Positions 1 to 6,648 are shown, counted from the first letter of the stretch. The stretch is DNA of 15,559 nucleotides from JACQCV01 sp964634555 (GCA_964634555.1 CAZWJJ010000018.1:1-15559); one strand, 5' to 3'. Notes: generated from the letters alone by a model not told the origin. Translations and numbers: made by a program.

Positions 1-75
1 AAAAAAATAAAAGTTTAGTTCATTGTGTTTGATATTTAAAATGTTTCAATAAATTTTAATTTTTTAATATAGGTT

Positions 76-114
76 TATTATACATTAAAACGTATACTTA
101 CGATATAATTAAGG
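76..114 (+). promoter_or_regulatory. Putative promoter and start region of the amidase gene
   Basis: A perfect TATAAT lies at 104-109 and a second -10-like TATTAT at 76-81, in a very AT-rich stretch; no convincing -35 box is visible. If TATAAT at 104-109 is used, transcription would begin only a few bases before the ATG at 119, giving a nearly leaderless mRNA. If the upstream box is used, the AAGG at 111-114 could be a weak ribosome binding site. Bases 1-75 hold only AT-rich sequence with nothing recognisable. Confidence 0.4.
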
Positions 115-118
115 TTAG

Positions 119-1228
119 ATGAAGCGGGTAACTTTTCTTATTATATTTTATTTTTTTATTGGGACGCAATTTTGTCATGCAACAACCAAAATTTTGATTG
201 TACCCGGACACGATCTTTTTGCTTCAGGAGCAGAGTTTCGCGGAGTTAAAGAAGCCGATCTGACGTTGAAGCTTGGTTACGATTTATATAATTACTTGAA
301 GAAGGATAAAAATTTTGATGTATCTATTTCTCGGGCGCCAGATGGACAATATAGTAAGTGGTTTAAAGATTATGTGAAATCCAGCTCGACAGAAATTTTA
401 GTATTTGAGAATGCAAAACATATCGATTTTAAATCCTCAATTGCTGGTGGAGAGATAAAAGCTGTTGATGGTGTGTCTCATAATGTCGCTCCACCGGCTA
501 CAATCGCGTATCTTACAGCCATCAACAAATATGCTAACGATCACAATGTGGATCTTGTTTTGCACCTTCATTTCAATGATTATCCCAGAAAAAGGGATAC
601 GGTTGATCCGGGAGATCACAGCGGTTTTGCGATATATGTTCCTGAGCATCAGTTTAGCAACGCCACGGACAGTTTTGAATTCGCAAAATATCTAAAGAAA
701 CGCCTGCTATTTTTCGAGCCCGGTAGTGATTTGCCTGGTGAATCGAATATTATAGTAGAAGATCAAAATCTTATTGCTGTCGGCGTAGATAATGAACGCG
801 ATGGAGCCTCAGTGTTAGTAGAGTACGCATACATGTATGAACCATTTTTAAGATTTAAATCTCTTCAGTCTCTCGCGTTGAATGAGTTTGCCTTTCAAAC
901 ATATATGGCCATTTTGGACCGCTACGCGTCTTCAACATTGTCGGAAAAATTATCGGTTTCAACATCTATTTTGCCATATAAATTTAAAAAACAGCTTTCG
1001 CTCTCATCTACTCATTCAGTTGATGTTCTGGCATTGCAAATGGCGTTGAGGGAAGATGGGATTTATCCACCGATTCCTAGAACATTTTCTGATTGCCCGA
1101 TAAGCGGTAAGTTTGGCGAATGCACTCAAGATTCGTTAGTTATTTTTCAACAAAAATATCTTGGAATTTCGACTGGAGTTGTTGGTCCAATGACGCTCAG
1201 ACTTCTGAATAAGCGATTTGGAAAATAG
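119..1228 (+). CDS. Secreted N-acetylmuramoyl-L-alanine amidase (Amidase_3-like) with C-terminal peptidoglycan-binding domain
   Basis: Cell-wall hydrolase of 369 aa expected to cleave the amide bond between MurNAc and the stem peptide. Residues 1-21 form a signal peptide (KR, hydrophobic core, cleavage near CHA). The Amidase_3 signature is recognisable: VPGHD gives zinc ligand His31, Glu45 in KEAD is the second ligand, HLHFND gives His151 as the third, and VLVEYAY places the catalytic Glu near 235. Residues about 295-366 resemble PG_binding_1 (LQMALREDG, then SGKFG, LVIFQQKY and VGPMTLRLLN). A similar wall-binding domain recurs in the protein at 13728-15269, so both are probably surface-localised. 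The gene meets the convergent DUF2914 gene with zero intergenic bases, and no terminator is seen between them. The zinc site is seen directly; the exact substrate is inferred from the family. Confidence 0.85.
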   Translation: MKRVTFLIIFYFFIGTQFCHATTKILIVPGHDLFASGAEFRGVKEADLTLKLGYDLYNYLKKDKNFDVSISRAPDGQYSKWFKDYVKSSSTEILVFENAKHIDFKSSIAGGEIKAVDGVSHNVAPPATIAYLTAINKYANDHNVDLVLHLHFNDYPRKRDTVDPGDHSGFAIYVPEHQFSNATDSFEFAKYLKKRLLFFEPGSDLPGESNIIVEDQNLIAVGVDNERDGASVLVEYAYMYEPFLRFKSLQSLALNEFAFQTYMAILDRYASSTLSEKLSVSTSILPYKFKKQLSLSSTHSVDVLALQMALREDGIYPPIPRTFSDCPISGKFGECTQDSLVIFQQKYLGISTGVVGPMTLRLLNKRFGK

Positions 1229-2329
1229 TTACAAATGATAGGTAGTTAATGCCGGTTCATTGGAGACAACCTGGATATTAAATTTAATAGTGCCTATAAT
1301 TTGACCACGAACTGTTTCAATATTTACTCTCCACAAGCCCGGCGTTACGTTATTTTTTAGCGAGTATCCACGATAGCCATAATCTTGCCCACCGACAATT
1401 GGAAACTGTATTCTGGCAGTATCAACCCAGCTATTATTGTCTGGATCATACACTTGCCATACATGAACGACTGAAGCGTCAAAATTTGTCGGAGCAAAGA
1501 CAGCAGAATAAATATATACCGGATCACCGCTGATAATATGCACTGTTTCATAGGGATGAAAATAATCATAGAAAGTTTTATTTTCTCCGATCACATCGTA
1601 GCCTGTCGACGTTTTGGCTACAGAGTGATAGACCTCGACTTCTCGCAAAGCAAGGGGAATTGGCGGGATAATATTTCTAAAATACAAAATATTTATAATA
1701 ATTAAGATTAGGGCCGTACTGGTGAATAATGTTTGATTTTTATCTTCGACTCTTTTTGGTACAGCTGTTGCTAATACGGCAATAAAAAAATAGATGATTG
1801 ACAGGCTGATTAGTCCGGATAATATGAACAGTCGAGCACCCATTTGGCCAGCCAGTAACGGTACAAAAAAGATCATGTATGAAAAAATAGCTAAGAAGAA
1901 GAAATTAACCTGAAGAACAAGTCGGGCTTGATGTTTATGTGCGAATTCATTGCCTATAAGAAATCCTAGAAAAATTAAAAGCAATGGCCAACTGGCATAC
2001 AACGAGCCGCTACGAGAATAATATATTAAAAATCTTCCAAATAAGCCTCCGAATGAAAAATGAGTGGCGATCAAGATCCATCTATATGCCTCCTCACTTA
2101 TTTTTTTTAGCGTGCCTTCATCGCGCATGTGGATCAATGTGATGCCGATACCAACCATTATAAGATAGGCAAAAAGGAGAAAATTCGTTAGAAACATGTC
2201 AACTCGTACGAGCGTAAAACTGTCTACGATAAAGGCAAAAATTGTCGAGCCTACAGACAAATGTCTCTCGTACTGCTCGAGCAACTCTCTTAGTTTCACT
2301 CTAGGATTTTTTCTTGTTACTTCTGACAT
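1229..2329 (-). CDS. Polytopic membrane protein with C-terminal DUF2914 domain
   Basis: The 366-aa protein has about seven hydrophobic segments between residues 27 and 225, including ones near 48-66, 85-105, 112-127, 140-160, 166-190 and 203-225. A soluble C-terminal region of about 140 aa follows. The stretch around residues 285-360 (VHVWQVYDPDNNSWVDTAR, GYRGYSLKNN, PGLWRVNIET, GTIKFNIQV) fits DUF2914, a beta-rich domain of unknown function found in many Parcubacteria proteins with this same membrane N-terminus. The frame is open up to 2410, but the ATG at 2329 is preferred: the extra 27 codons run into the terminator palindrome and over an extended -10 promoter just upstream. No Shine-Dalgarno precedes the ATG. 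It converges with the amidase gene, stop codon against stop codon. Function unknown. Confidence 0.8.
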   Translation of the reverse strand: MSEVTRKNPRVKLRELLEQYERHLSVGSTIFAFIVDSFTLVRVDMFLTNFLLFAYLIMVGIGITLIHMRDEGTLKKISEEAYRWILIATHFSFGGLFGRFLIYYSRSGSLYASWPLLLIFLGFLIGNEFAHKHQARLVLQVNFFFLAIFSYMIFFVPLLAGQMGARLFILSGLISLSIIYFFIAVLATAVPKRVEDKNQTLFTSTALILIIINILYFRNIIPPIPLALREVEVYHSVAKTSTGYDVIGENKTFYDYFHPYETVHIISGDPVYIYSAVFAPTNFDASVVHVWQVYDPDNNSWVDTARIQFPIVGGQDYGYRGYSLKNNVTPGLWRVNIETVRGQIIGTIKFNIQVVSNEPALTTYHL

Positions 2330-2354
2330 AACTTTAAACTTGACTACTGGTTTA

Positions 2355-2363
2355 ATTATAGCA
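2355..2363 (-). promoter_or_regulatory. Extended -10 promoter of the DUF2914 gene
   Basis: On the minus strand TGC-TATAAT (TGn plus a perfect -10) lies at 2363-2355, with no obvious -35 box. It would start transcription near 2348, about 18 nt before the ATG at 2329. This supports the short start over the long open frame. Confidence 0.6.
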
Positions 2364-2390
2364 CAAGATAGATCTGGATATGGATTTTTA

Positions 2391-2430
2391 AAAATTAAAA
2401 GCCGGCACAATTGTGCCGGCTTTTAATTTT
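2391..2430 (-). terminator. Rho-independent terminator, 40-bp perfect palindrome
   Basis: The bases form a perfect palindrome: GCCGGCACAA at 2401-2410 against TTGTGCCGGC at 2411-2420, extended on both sides by A/T arms to 2391 and 2430. It sits 13 bp after the stop of the SurA-like gene on the minus strand and is followed by U-rich RNA. The symmetry would work in both directions, but no plus-strand gene ends here. Confidence 0.85.
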
Positions 2431-2442
2431 GGAGAGTTTTAA

Positions 2443-3123
2443 CTAGAGAGACGAGGTTGTGATCTGAGCCTTTGATTTCAGTGATTCAATGAAAGCCGCA
2501 ACGAGTGCCTGCTGTTTTTGCCCTAAAAGCTGTTGCTTAATCTGATCACTAACTTGTTTTAGTGTTGGTACATTGGTTTGACCTTTAGTGTTGTCAGCAT
2601 AGAATTTTGAGATTTCAGCATCACTGACTGTGACTGATTTAACATCAATATTCTGTCTAAGATATTTTTGAATTACTAACTGCTTGGCAATATTTGCTCG
2701 AAGATCAGTATCGGTCAGATTAACAGCTGATAGCTGAGCCTTGAGTTTATCAGCACCGCCAATCTGGGTTTGGATAGTTTGGTACTGCTTCTCAACTTCA
2801 TCAGGGGTAACGGACACCTTTGCTTGTATTGCCCCCTGAGCTAGGAGTTCGTTATTAATAAAGTCTGTTAAAACCTGTTTTTTAATTTCTGCCAATTTAT
2901 CGGCATTTGTTACATCAACCCCTTGATTCTTGTAGGTTGTTAAAGCCATTGCAAGCTGAGTATCAAAAGTTGATTTGGTGATCGGAACACCATTAACTGT
3001 TGCTACTGGTGTACCATCCACCGAAGATTGTCCACCGACCTTTTTACCACTTGTGAAATATAAGATGCCGGCAATCACAACTACTATCGCAATTAAAACT
3101 AAGATTAATTTACTTTTGCTCAT
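2443..3123 (-). CDS. Membrane-anchored SurA N-terminal-like chaperone lacking a PPIase domain
   Basis: The protein is 226 aa. Residues 1-25 are a single hydrophobic anchor or signal (MSKSK, then I/V-rich, then YFTSGKK), so the rest should face outside. Residues 40-56 (VATVNGVPITKSTFD) carry the typical opening of SurA/PrsA N-terminal domains. The rest is mostly helical, with the ELLAQGAIQAKVSVTPDEVEKQY pattern in which a helix precedes the chaperone core, and ends in a helix containing LKQVSDQIKQQLLGQKQQ. A parvulin peptidyl-prolyl isomerase domain (about 90 aa) is absent, so a holdase role on exported proteins is more likely than isomerase activity. This reduced form is common in CPR genomes. 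No Shine-Dalgarno is visible before the ATG. The gene is monocistronic with its own terminator. Confidence 0.8.
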   Translation of the reverse strand: MSKSKLILVLIAIVVVIAGILYFTSGKKVGGQSSVDGTPVATVNGVPITKSTFDTQLAMALTTYKNQGVDVTNADKLAEIKKQVLTDFINNELLAQGAIQAKVSVTPDEVEKQYQTIQTQIGGADKLKAQLSAVNLTDTDLRANIAKQLVIQKYLRQNIDVKSVTVSDAEISKFYADNTKGQTNVPTLKQVSDQIKQQLLGQKQQALVAAFIESLKSKAQITTSSL

Positions 3124-3200
3124 AAAAGCTATATCTTTTAATAAATAATAAAATTTTATTTGCCCGATTTGGCACTCGCTACATTCTATCCTAATAGTTT

Positions 3201-3206
3201 ATTATA
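3201..3206 (-). promoter_or_regulatory. Possible -10 element upstream of the SurA-like gene
   Basis: The minus strand reads TATAAT here, about 80 nt upstream of the ATG at 3123, without a good -35 box. This is weak evidence: the distance is longer than for other genes in the window. Confidence 0.25.
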
Positions 3207-3245
3207 GTCCAATTCTCAAATGAACGCATGCTAAACGCTATCCAA

Positions 3246-3335
3246 TGTCATTGCGAGCGACCGTAGGGAGTATGACAATCTCCGTCAATTAACTATTTTG
3301 GAGAGTGCTTCGTCGTAACAAACTTCTCGCCAATA
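3246..3335. repeat. Palindromic intergenic repeat of the GTCATTGCGAG type
   Basis: An imperfect inverted repeat of about 90 bp. The outer arms are TCATTGCGAG (3248-3257) and CTCGCCAAT (3326-3334). The inner arms are CAATCTCC (3276-3283) and GGAGAGTG (3300-3307) around an AT-rich loop. This GTCATTGCGAG...GCAATCTC pattern resembles small palindromic elements scattered between genes in several bacterial phyla (from general familiarity, not a search). It carries no ORF and lies between the 3394-4216 operon and the SurA-like gene. Confidence 0.6.
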
Positions 3336-3351
3336 AAAAATGGGGGGAGTG

Positions 3352-3385
3352 GTAAATAATAAAAAGCCCGCGTTATTTGCGGGCT
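3352..3385 (-). terminator. Rho-independent terminator of the 3394-4216 operon
   Basis: The stem AGCCCGC (3365-3371) pairs with GCGGGCT (3379-3385) around a 7-nt loop. On the minus strand it is followed by TTTTTATTATTT. It starts within 10 bp of the stop codon at 3394. Confidence 0.85.
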
Positions 3386-3393
3386 GGGGGCAA

Positions 3394-3714
3394 TCATTTT
3401 TTCATAAGTTTGCGATAGGCTCTTTTGAACATTGAGATAATGCTACTTGGCATGCTCGATAATTCTCCATAGAAGCGTCGCCAAGAATATCTTTGCCTCT
3501 GCCAAAAATTCATCTTGTTATACTCGGCTTTGCGTCGGGCGATTGTTTTTTCGATGCTTTTCTTTATAATTGCATCAAGAAGTTCTTTAGGCATAGGAGG
3601 ACAATCTTTCATTACTTCATCCATTTCTATTATTGATTCGATAGTCTCATTTGAAAGCCCAGTCCAGGTTAACTCCTTTTTTCTGCGCTCCATGAACTCT
3701 TCTTCATCACTCAT
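3394..3714 (-). CDS. Hypothetical small basic protein, second gene of a two-gene operon
   Basis: A 106-aa protein from no family I recognise. The N-terminal third is acidic and helical (MSDEEEFMERRKKE), followed by a pattern like a short helical hairpin (LSNETIESIIEMDEVM). The C-terminal half is strongly basic and aromatic (FWQRQRYSWRRFYGEL) and ends FKRAYRKLMKK, suggesting contact with nucleic acid or with the membrane surface; this is inference. The frame is open to 3750, but the ATG at 3714 is chosen because AAGGAGG lies 7 nt ahead of it. Its first 8 bases overlap the end of the upstream gene (ATGAGTGA), so translational coupling is likely. It ends in TGA, showing TGA is a stop here. Confidence 0.75.
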   Translation of the reverse strand: MSDEEEFMERRKKELTWTGLSNETIESIIEMDEVMKDCPPMPKELLDAIIKKSIEKTIARRKAEYNKMNFWQRQRYSWRRFYGELSSMPSSIISMFKRAYRKLMKK

Positions 3715-4216
3715 CTTTTTTGCCTCCTTCGATATGTTCCCATGAATCACGTTTTAAATAGGCTGATGTGAACTCTTTGCTTAGCTTAATATTTACGGGA
3801 TCTAACCAATGTCGGTCATCTTTTAGATGTGATCCATCAAGATCTGACATTAGTTTATCGAGTTTCGACTTGAATCCAATGTGCCAATTCTCCTGATTTG
3901 GATTGGGTAATTCAAGTCCAAGTAGTTTAACCAATCTCTCTCCAATGAGCGGAATTTTTTTAAGCCTGTTGATTTTATCTTGGGCTGGTTTCTGAAATTC
4001 TTCGATTCTTATCTTCAACAGGCTTTCGGTTAGGAAATATTCTTCCCATGTTTTGACTATCTTTTGGCAGTAAGGACAATCAAGTCTTTCCAGCATAGCT
4101 TGCATGTTCGAAGGGCCGAAGCCAAACATTATGCCGGGAAATAGAGAGAGAATCATTTGAGTGCGTTCGATCAGGGATAGATTTGATTTTAGTTTATCGG
4201 TCAGTTTTTCAGACAT
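3707..4216 (-). CDS. Hypothetical 169-aa protein with a CPYC motif, first gene of the operon
   Basis: Unrecognised family. Residues about 15-40 are moderately hydrophobic (IERTQMILSLFPGIMFGFGPSNMQ). The stretch RLDCPYCQKIVKTWEEYF near residue 45 holds a CPYC pair of the CxxC type used for thiol redox chemistry or zinc binding. No second Cys pair is present, which argues against a full zinc ribbon unless the protein dimerises. The remainder is charged and helical (LTESLLKIRIEEFQKPAQDKI, KIPLIGERLVKLLGLE). The start at 4216 has GGAGG at 4226-4230. The TGA stop overlaps the start of the next gene. No thioredoxin fold can be claimed from the sequence alone. Confidence 0.7.
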   Translation of the reverse strand: MSEKLTDKLKSNLSLIERTQMILSLFPGIMFGFGPSNMQAMLERLDCPYCQKIVKTWEEYFLTESLLKIRIEEFQKPAQDKINRLKKIPLIGERLVKLLGLELPNPNQENWHIGFKSKLDKLMSDLDGSHLKDDRHWLDPVNIKLSKEFTSAYLKRDSWEHIEGGKKDE

Positions 4217-4334
4217 TTATGAATGCCTCCTTGTCATCTGATTGTAAAAGTTCAAGTCGATCCAGAGATAAATTTCATTAATTTGTGAATCGTGTCAATT
4301 AAGTTGTTGGACTCCGGAGATTGATAACCAACTT

Positions 4335-4357
4335 ACTTGGAGGTTGGATCTCCAAGT
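4335..4357. repeat. Short hairpin repeat in the 4217-4498 intergenic space
   Basis: ACTTGGAG (4335-4342) and CTCCAAGT (4350-4357) form an 8-bp stem around GTTGGAT. It is not followed by a T run, so it is unlikely to be a terminator. The 280-bp space contains no credible ORF. Confidence 0.5.
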
Positions 4358-4385
4358 TATCTTCCGGTCTGATTGTAATATTGAG

Positions 4386-4420
4386 CTGAGATCGCTTCGT
4401 CTTAAACTCATGGTAATGAC
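4386..4420. repeat. Degenerate half-copy of the 3246-3335 palindromic repeat
   Basis: The string TGAGATCGCTTCGTC, then a TTAAACTC-like block, then GTAATGAC matches, with changes, the right arm of the element at 3300-3335 (GAGAGTGCTTCGTCG, AAACTTCTCGCCAAT). The left arm is not recognisable here. It appears to be a decayed family member. Confidence 0.4.
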
Positions 4421-4452
4421 GTTTGTTTAGTGGTATGTGGAGTGATTTTGAT

Positions 4453-4480
4453 ATAAAAAAGCCCCGAGCTTGTCGGGGCG
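4453..4480 (-). terminator. Rho-independent terminator of the 4499-5173 operon
   Basis: GCCCCGA (4461-4467) pairs with TCGGGGC (4473-4479). On the minus strand the hairpin is followed by a run of six T. It lies about 20 bp after the stop at 4499. Confidence 0.85.
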
Positions 4481-4498
4481 ATTATGATTATGGAATCA

Positions 4499-4744
4499 TT
4501 ACGGTCTTGGCAATTGGGCACAACCTATGGCCGCTATGGACATGATCGCAATGATTCCGATCGCAATCATGCAATTATCATTTGCTCCCATGATAGCCAG
4601 AATCGACATGGTCACGCTACAGACCAGAAAAATGATTTTACAAATAGAGGTGAAATGCACCTCGTTTATTTTTATGAGCAGGTTGCCTATTCCGTCAAAG
4701 AAACTATATATCACCTTACTGACTCCTTCGAAGAAAATCTCCAT
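4499..4744 (-). CDS. Small membrane protein with two transmembrane segments
   Basis: An 81-aa protein with an amphipathic N-terminal helix (MEIFFEGVSKVIYSFFDGIGNLL). Two hydrophobic segments follow, at about 34-53 (ICKIIFLVCSVTMSILAIMG) and 58-75 (CMIAIGIIAIMSIAAIGC), joined by a short loop. No family is recognised. AAGGAG sits 6 nt before the ATG and overlaps the stop region of the upstream gene; the 9-bp spacing shows one operon with 4754-5173. A role at the membrane together with its soluble operon partner is plausible but unproven. Confidence 0.75.
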   Translation of the reverse strand: MEIFFEGVSKVIYSFFDGIGNLLIKINEVHFTSICKIIFLVCSVTMSILAIMGANDNCMIAIGIIAIMSIAAIGCAQLPRP

Positions 4745-4753
4745 TTTTTCTCC

Positions 4754-5173
4754 TTAGTTGAGGCTGCTGGTTAGTGCCGGATTGACCGGCAGGACGATTG
4801 AGTCATTGATTCGAACTTCTTGGGTTGCAGACAGAATGACCTCGCCGATCCCTTTTATCGTTAAGACAAGACATAGCCCGCATGTGATACCACCCATTTT
4901 TACCATGGTGCCTCGTCCGGAGAGGGAAGTTCCATTAACCCACGCCGCGTATTCATCCCGGGGAAGCATGGGGCTGTTGCTCTTGAGAATCACTTGCTTG
5001 GATTTGGGATCGACTATTTGCATATAATAGATATGATCCCATGTGAATATATCGAGTCGATCACCGGCCTTGAGACTGTCCATCATGAGCCATGTTTTAT
5101 CCTTGGAATCTTCTATTGCCTGATCGAGAGTTGGGACTAGGTTTTGTTGCCCGGATTCATTCTCATTTGACAT
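4754..5173 (-). CDS. Hypothetical soluble protein, first gene of the 4499-5173 operon
   Basis: A 139-aa protein with an acidic, disordered-looking N-terminus (MSNENESGQQ) and then a beta-rich body. Segments such as SLKAGDRLDIFTWDHIYYMQI, KQVILKSNSPML, GTMVKMGGITCGLCLVLTI and EVILSATQEVRINDSIVLP alternate polar and hydrophobic residues as beta strands do. It contains CGLC but no partner Cys pair. No family is recognised. The ATG at 5173 is preferred over the in-frame ATG at 5188 because GAGG-type sequence (GAGGTAGAGGA) sits directly before it. A near-consensus promoter drives the gene and its downstream membrane partner. Confidence 0.75.
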   Translation of the reverse strand: MSNENESGQQNLVPTLDQAIEDSKDKTWLMMDSLKAGDRLDIFTWDHIYYMQIVDPKSKQVILKSNSPMLPRDEYAAWVNGTSLSGRGTMVKMGGITCGLCLVLTIKGIGEVILSATQEVRINDSIVLPVNPALTSSLN

Positions 5174-5216
5174 TCCTCTACCTCTCATTGATGTTAAGGT
5201 TCACGGATCCTCTTGT

Positions 5217-5245
5217 ATAGTAGCACGCAGTATATATTATGTCAA
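5217..5245 (-). promoter_or_regulatory. Near-consensus sigma-70 promoter of the 4499-5173 operon
   Basis: On the minus strand, TTGACA (5245-5240), a 17-bp spacer, then TACTAT (5222-5217) preceded by TGC. Transcription should start near 5210, giving a leader of about 37 nt. This is the best promoter match in the window. Confidence 0.8.
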
Positions 5246-5335
5246 CGACGGACAATTTTAGTATGATCATTTACATCAGCGCCTTGTTTTGATAGTTTGA
5301 GCATAGATTGTCCATTGAAATAAAAGTTAAAAAGG

Positions 5336-5342
5336 GGAGGAG
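5336..5342 (+). promoter_or_regulatory. Strong ribosome binding site of the proteasome-like gene
   Basis: GGAGGAG lies 8 nt before the ATG at 5351 and fixes that start. This matters because the second residue, Thr, is the expected nucleophile. No clear promoter is visible in 5246-5335. Confidence 0.75.
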
Positions 5343-5350
5343 CGAGTGGT

Positions 5351-5974
5351 ATGACTTGCATTGTTGGAGTAGTTGGTAAGAATTTTATGGTAGTGGGGGC
5401 CGATTCAGCCGCATATGAAAATCAAGAAATTTTCATCAGGCGGGATCCCAAGGTTATTAAGATTAAGCAGATACGTGGACCTGATGCCTTGATTGCATTT
5501 GCAGGATTTTTTAGACACTTACAGCTTCTTTATGGCCTGAAATTGCCGGAAGATAAATCAAATCAGAAAGATCCTTTTGCTGGTCTGAATTTTGTCGTTA
5601 CCAAGGTTATCCCCATGATTAGGAAAGCGCTTAGGGCTGGAGGTTGTGTAAAAATATCTGATGCGGTGGAATCGGTGGAAAGTCAATTTCTTTTGGCTTA
5701 TAGAAACTCACTTTATTCAATTGGTGATGATTTCGGAGTCGAAATAACAAATTCATGTTATGCCTCGATAGGTTCAGGATCTGCGTATGCTCTGGGTGCT
5801 CTGGATTATATTAAGAATCATTCACCGCATCTGTTTGATGAACCTGAAAAGATAATTAAGGAAGTTTTGAATATTTCAGAAGTCCATTGTACGGATGTGC
5901 AAGGGCCAATGAATATATTTAGAGTCGATTACCCTGCACTATCTGGTCAGAAAACCAAGCAATCTAAAAAATAA
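5351..5974 (+). CDS. Stand-alone proteasome-like Ntn hydrolase
   Basis: A 207-aa protein of the proteasome beta/HslV-like superfamily, probably a self-assembling threonine peptidase. Removal of Met1 would expose Thr2 in MTCIVGVVG. Counting from that Thr as residue 1, Asp17 (GADS) and Lys33 (DPKVIKI) fall exactly at the catalytic positions of proteasome beta subunits. SIGSGSAYALGAL near 139-151 matches the conserved GSG segment carrying the third active-site Ser. There is no propeptide. The MTCIVG...GADS...DPKV form recalls a loose group of orphan bacterial and phage proteins rather than HslV itself or actinobacterial PrcB. No alpha subunit, HslU or other AAA+ partner is encoded nearby. The last about 10 residues are basic and disordered. 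Substrate unknown; superfamily assignment strong. Confidence 0.75.
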   Translation: MTCIVGVVGKNFMVVGADSAAYENQEIFIRRDPKVIKIKQIRGPDALIAFAGFFRHLQLLYGLKLPEDKSNQKDPFAGLNFVVTKVIPMIRKALRAGGCVKISDAVESVESQFLLAYRNSLYSIGDDFGVEITNSCYASIGSGSAYALGALDYIKNHSPHLFDEPEKIIKEVLNISEVHCTDVQGPMNIFRVDYPALSGQKTKQSKK

Positions 5975-6135
5975 AGGACATTGGACATTCATTCTAGGCA
6001 AGGCCCAGAGACACTAAGTTCGCTTCGCTTACACGGGTCATGGTAGAGCCACAAAGTATTCAATCCTTTTCTTGCTCTCCTCGGCTCGGCCCGTATTTTG
6101 CGGGGTCTATTCGCTTCTTCTATGTCAGCAATAAA
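5975..6135. other. Intergenic space with no recognised gene
   Basis: The space between the convergent proteasome-like and C39-like genes holds short inverted segments, such as CGGG...GAGCC (from 6039) against GGCTCGGCCCG (about 6082-6092), and CGCTTCG motifs. No ORF with a plausible start and no clean terminator was found. Confidence 0.4.
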
Positions 6136-6618
6136 CTAAGAACTTGCCTCGATGATCTCGGGGCTTTTTTTATGCACGGCCATCATCCAGCGCAGGACTG
6201 TTTCAGAATTGTTTTTCCACCTTTGGATAAATTCTTCATTGTTGATTTTAATTTCGCCGTGCCAGGGGTCGTTAAGGGTCACTTCGGAATCCGTATAGCC
6301 TGTGATAATCGCATAATGACCCTCGTCAGCCTCTTGTTCTTTGTAATTAACAATCACTGGAATATCTTTATCAATAAATTCATAGACATCAGAAAGTTCG
6401 GACATTGATTTTGCTTCCACTTCCATGCCGGATTTTTGGGCGAGTGTGATTAGATTTTCGTATGATGTTCCTTCTGTCTCGGTCGTATTCATTTCTGCTT
6501 CGAGTTCTTCCTCACTCTTGATGATACCTTGATATTGTAGGATCATTTTCATCGATGCCGGTCCGCAGGTGTGCTCTTTGCTTTGTTTGTGGTAGGGGAC
6601 TTTAATTTTTTCTGTCAT
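6136..6618 (-). CDS. C39-like peptidase family protein
   Basis: A 160-aa protein with a papain-like C39 fold. KQSKEHTCGPASMKMILQY supplies the oxyanion Gln12 and catalytic Cys18, GHYAIITGY supplies His101, and LNDPW supplies Asp117. All catalytic positions are present, so an active cysteine peptidase is likely. No signal peptide or transmembrane segment is seen, and no ABC exporter is fused or adjacent, unlike bacteriocin-processing C39 transporters. It therefore resembles the free-standing C39_2-type group, whose substrates are mostly unknown. The frame opens at a TTG at 6645, but the ATG at 6618 is preferred because conserved sequence begins there and a promoter ends just upstream. No Shine-Dalgarno is visible. 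Confidence 0.8.
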   Translation of the reverse strand: MTEKIKVPYHKQSKEHTCGPASMKMILQYQGIIKSEEELEAEMNTTETEGTSYENLITLAQKSGMEVEAKSMSELSDVYEFIDKDIPVIVNYKEQEADEGHYAIITGYTDSEVTLNDPWHGEIKINNEEFIQRWKNNSETVLRWMMAVHKKSPEIIEASS

Positions 6619-6648
6619 TTGTTTTTTTATTTTGATATATGTCAACAG

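Noticed and set aside
2330..2410. N-terminal extension of the DUF2914 protein to 2410
   Set aside because: It would start inside the terminator palindrome and place the extended -10 promoter inside the coding region.
4484..4774. Plus-strand open frame opposite the small membrane protein gene
   Set aside because: It lacks a ribosome binding site and its translation is rich in His/Asp/Asn without structure; the minus-strand frame has a good ribosome binding site and operon context.
6040..6408. 122-codon plus-strand open frame across the C39-like gene
   Set aside because: Most of it is antisense to the catalytic region of the peptidase and it has no convincing start signal.
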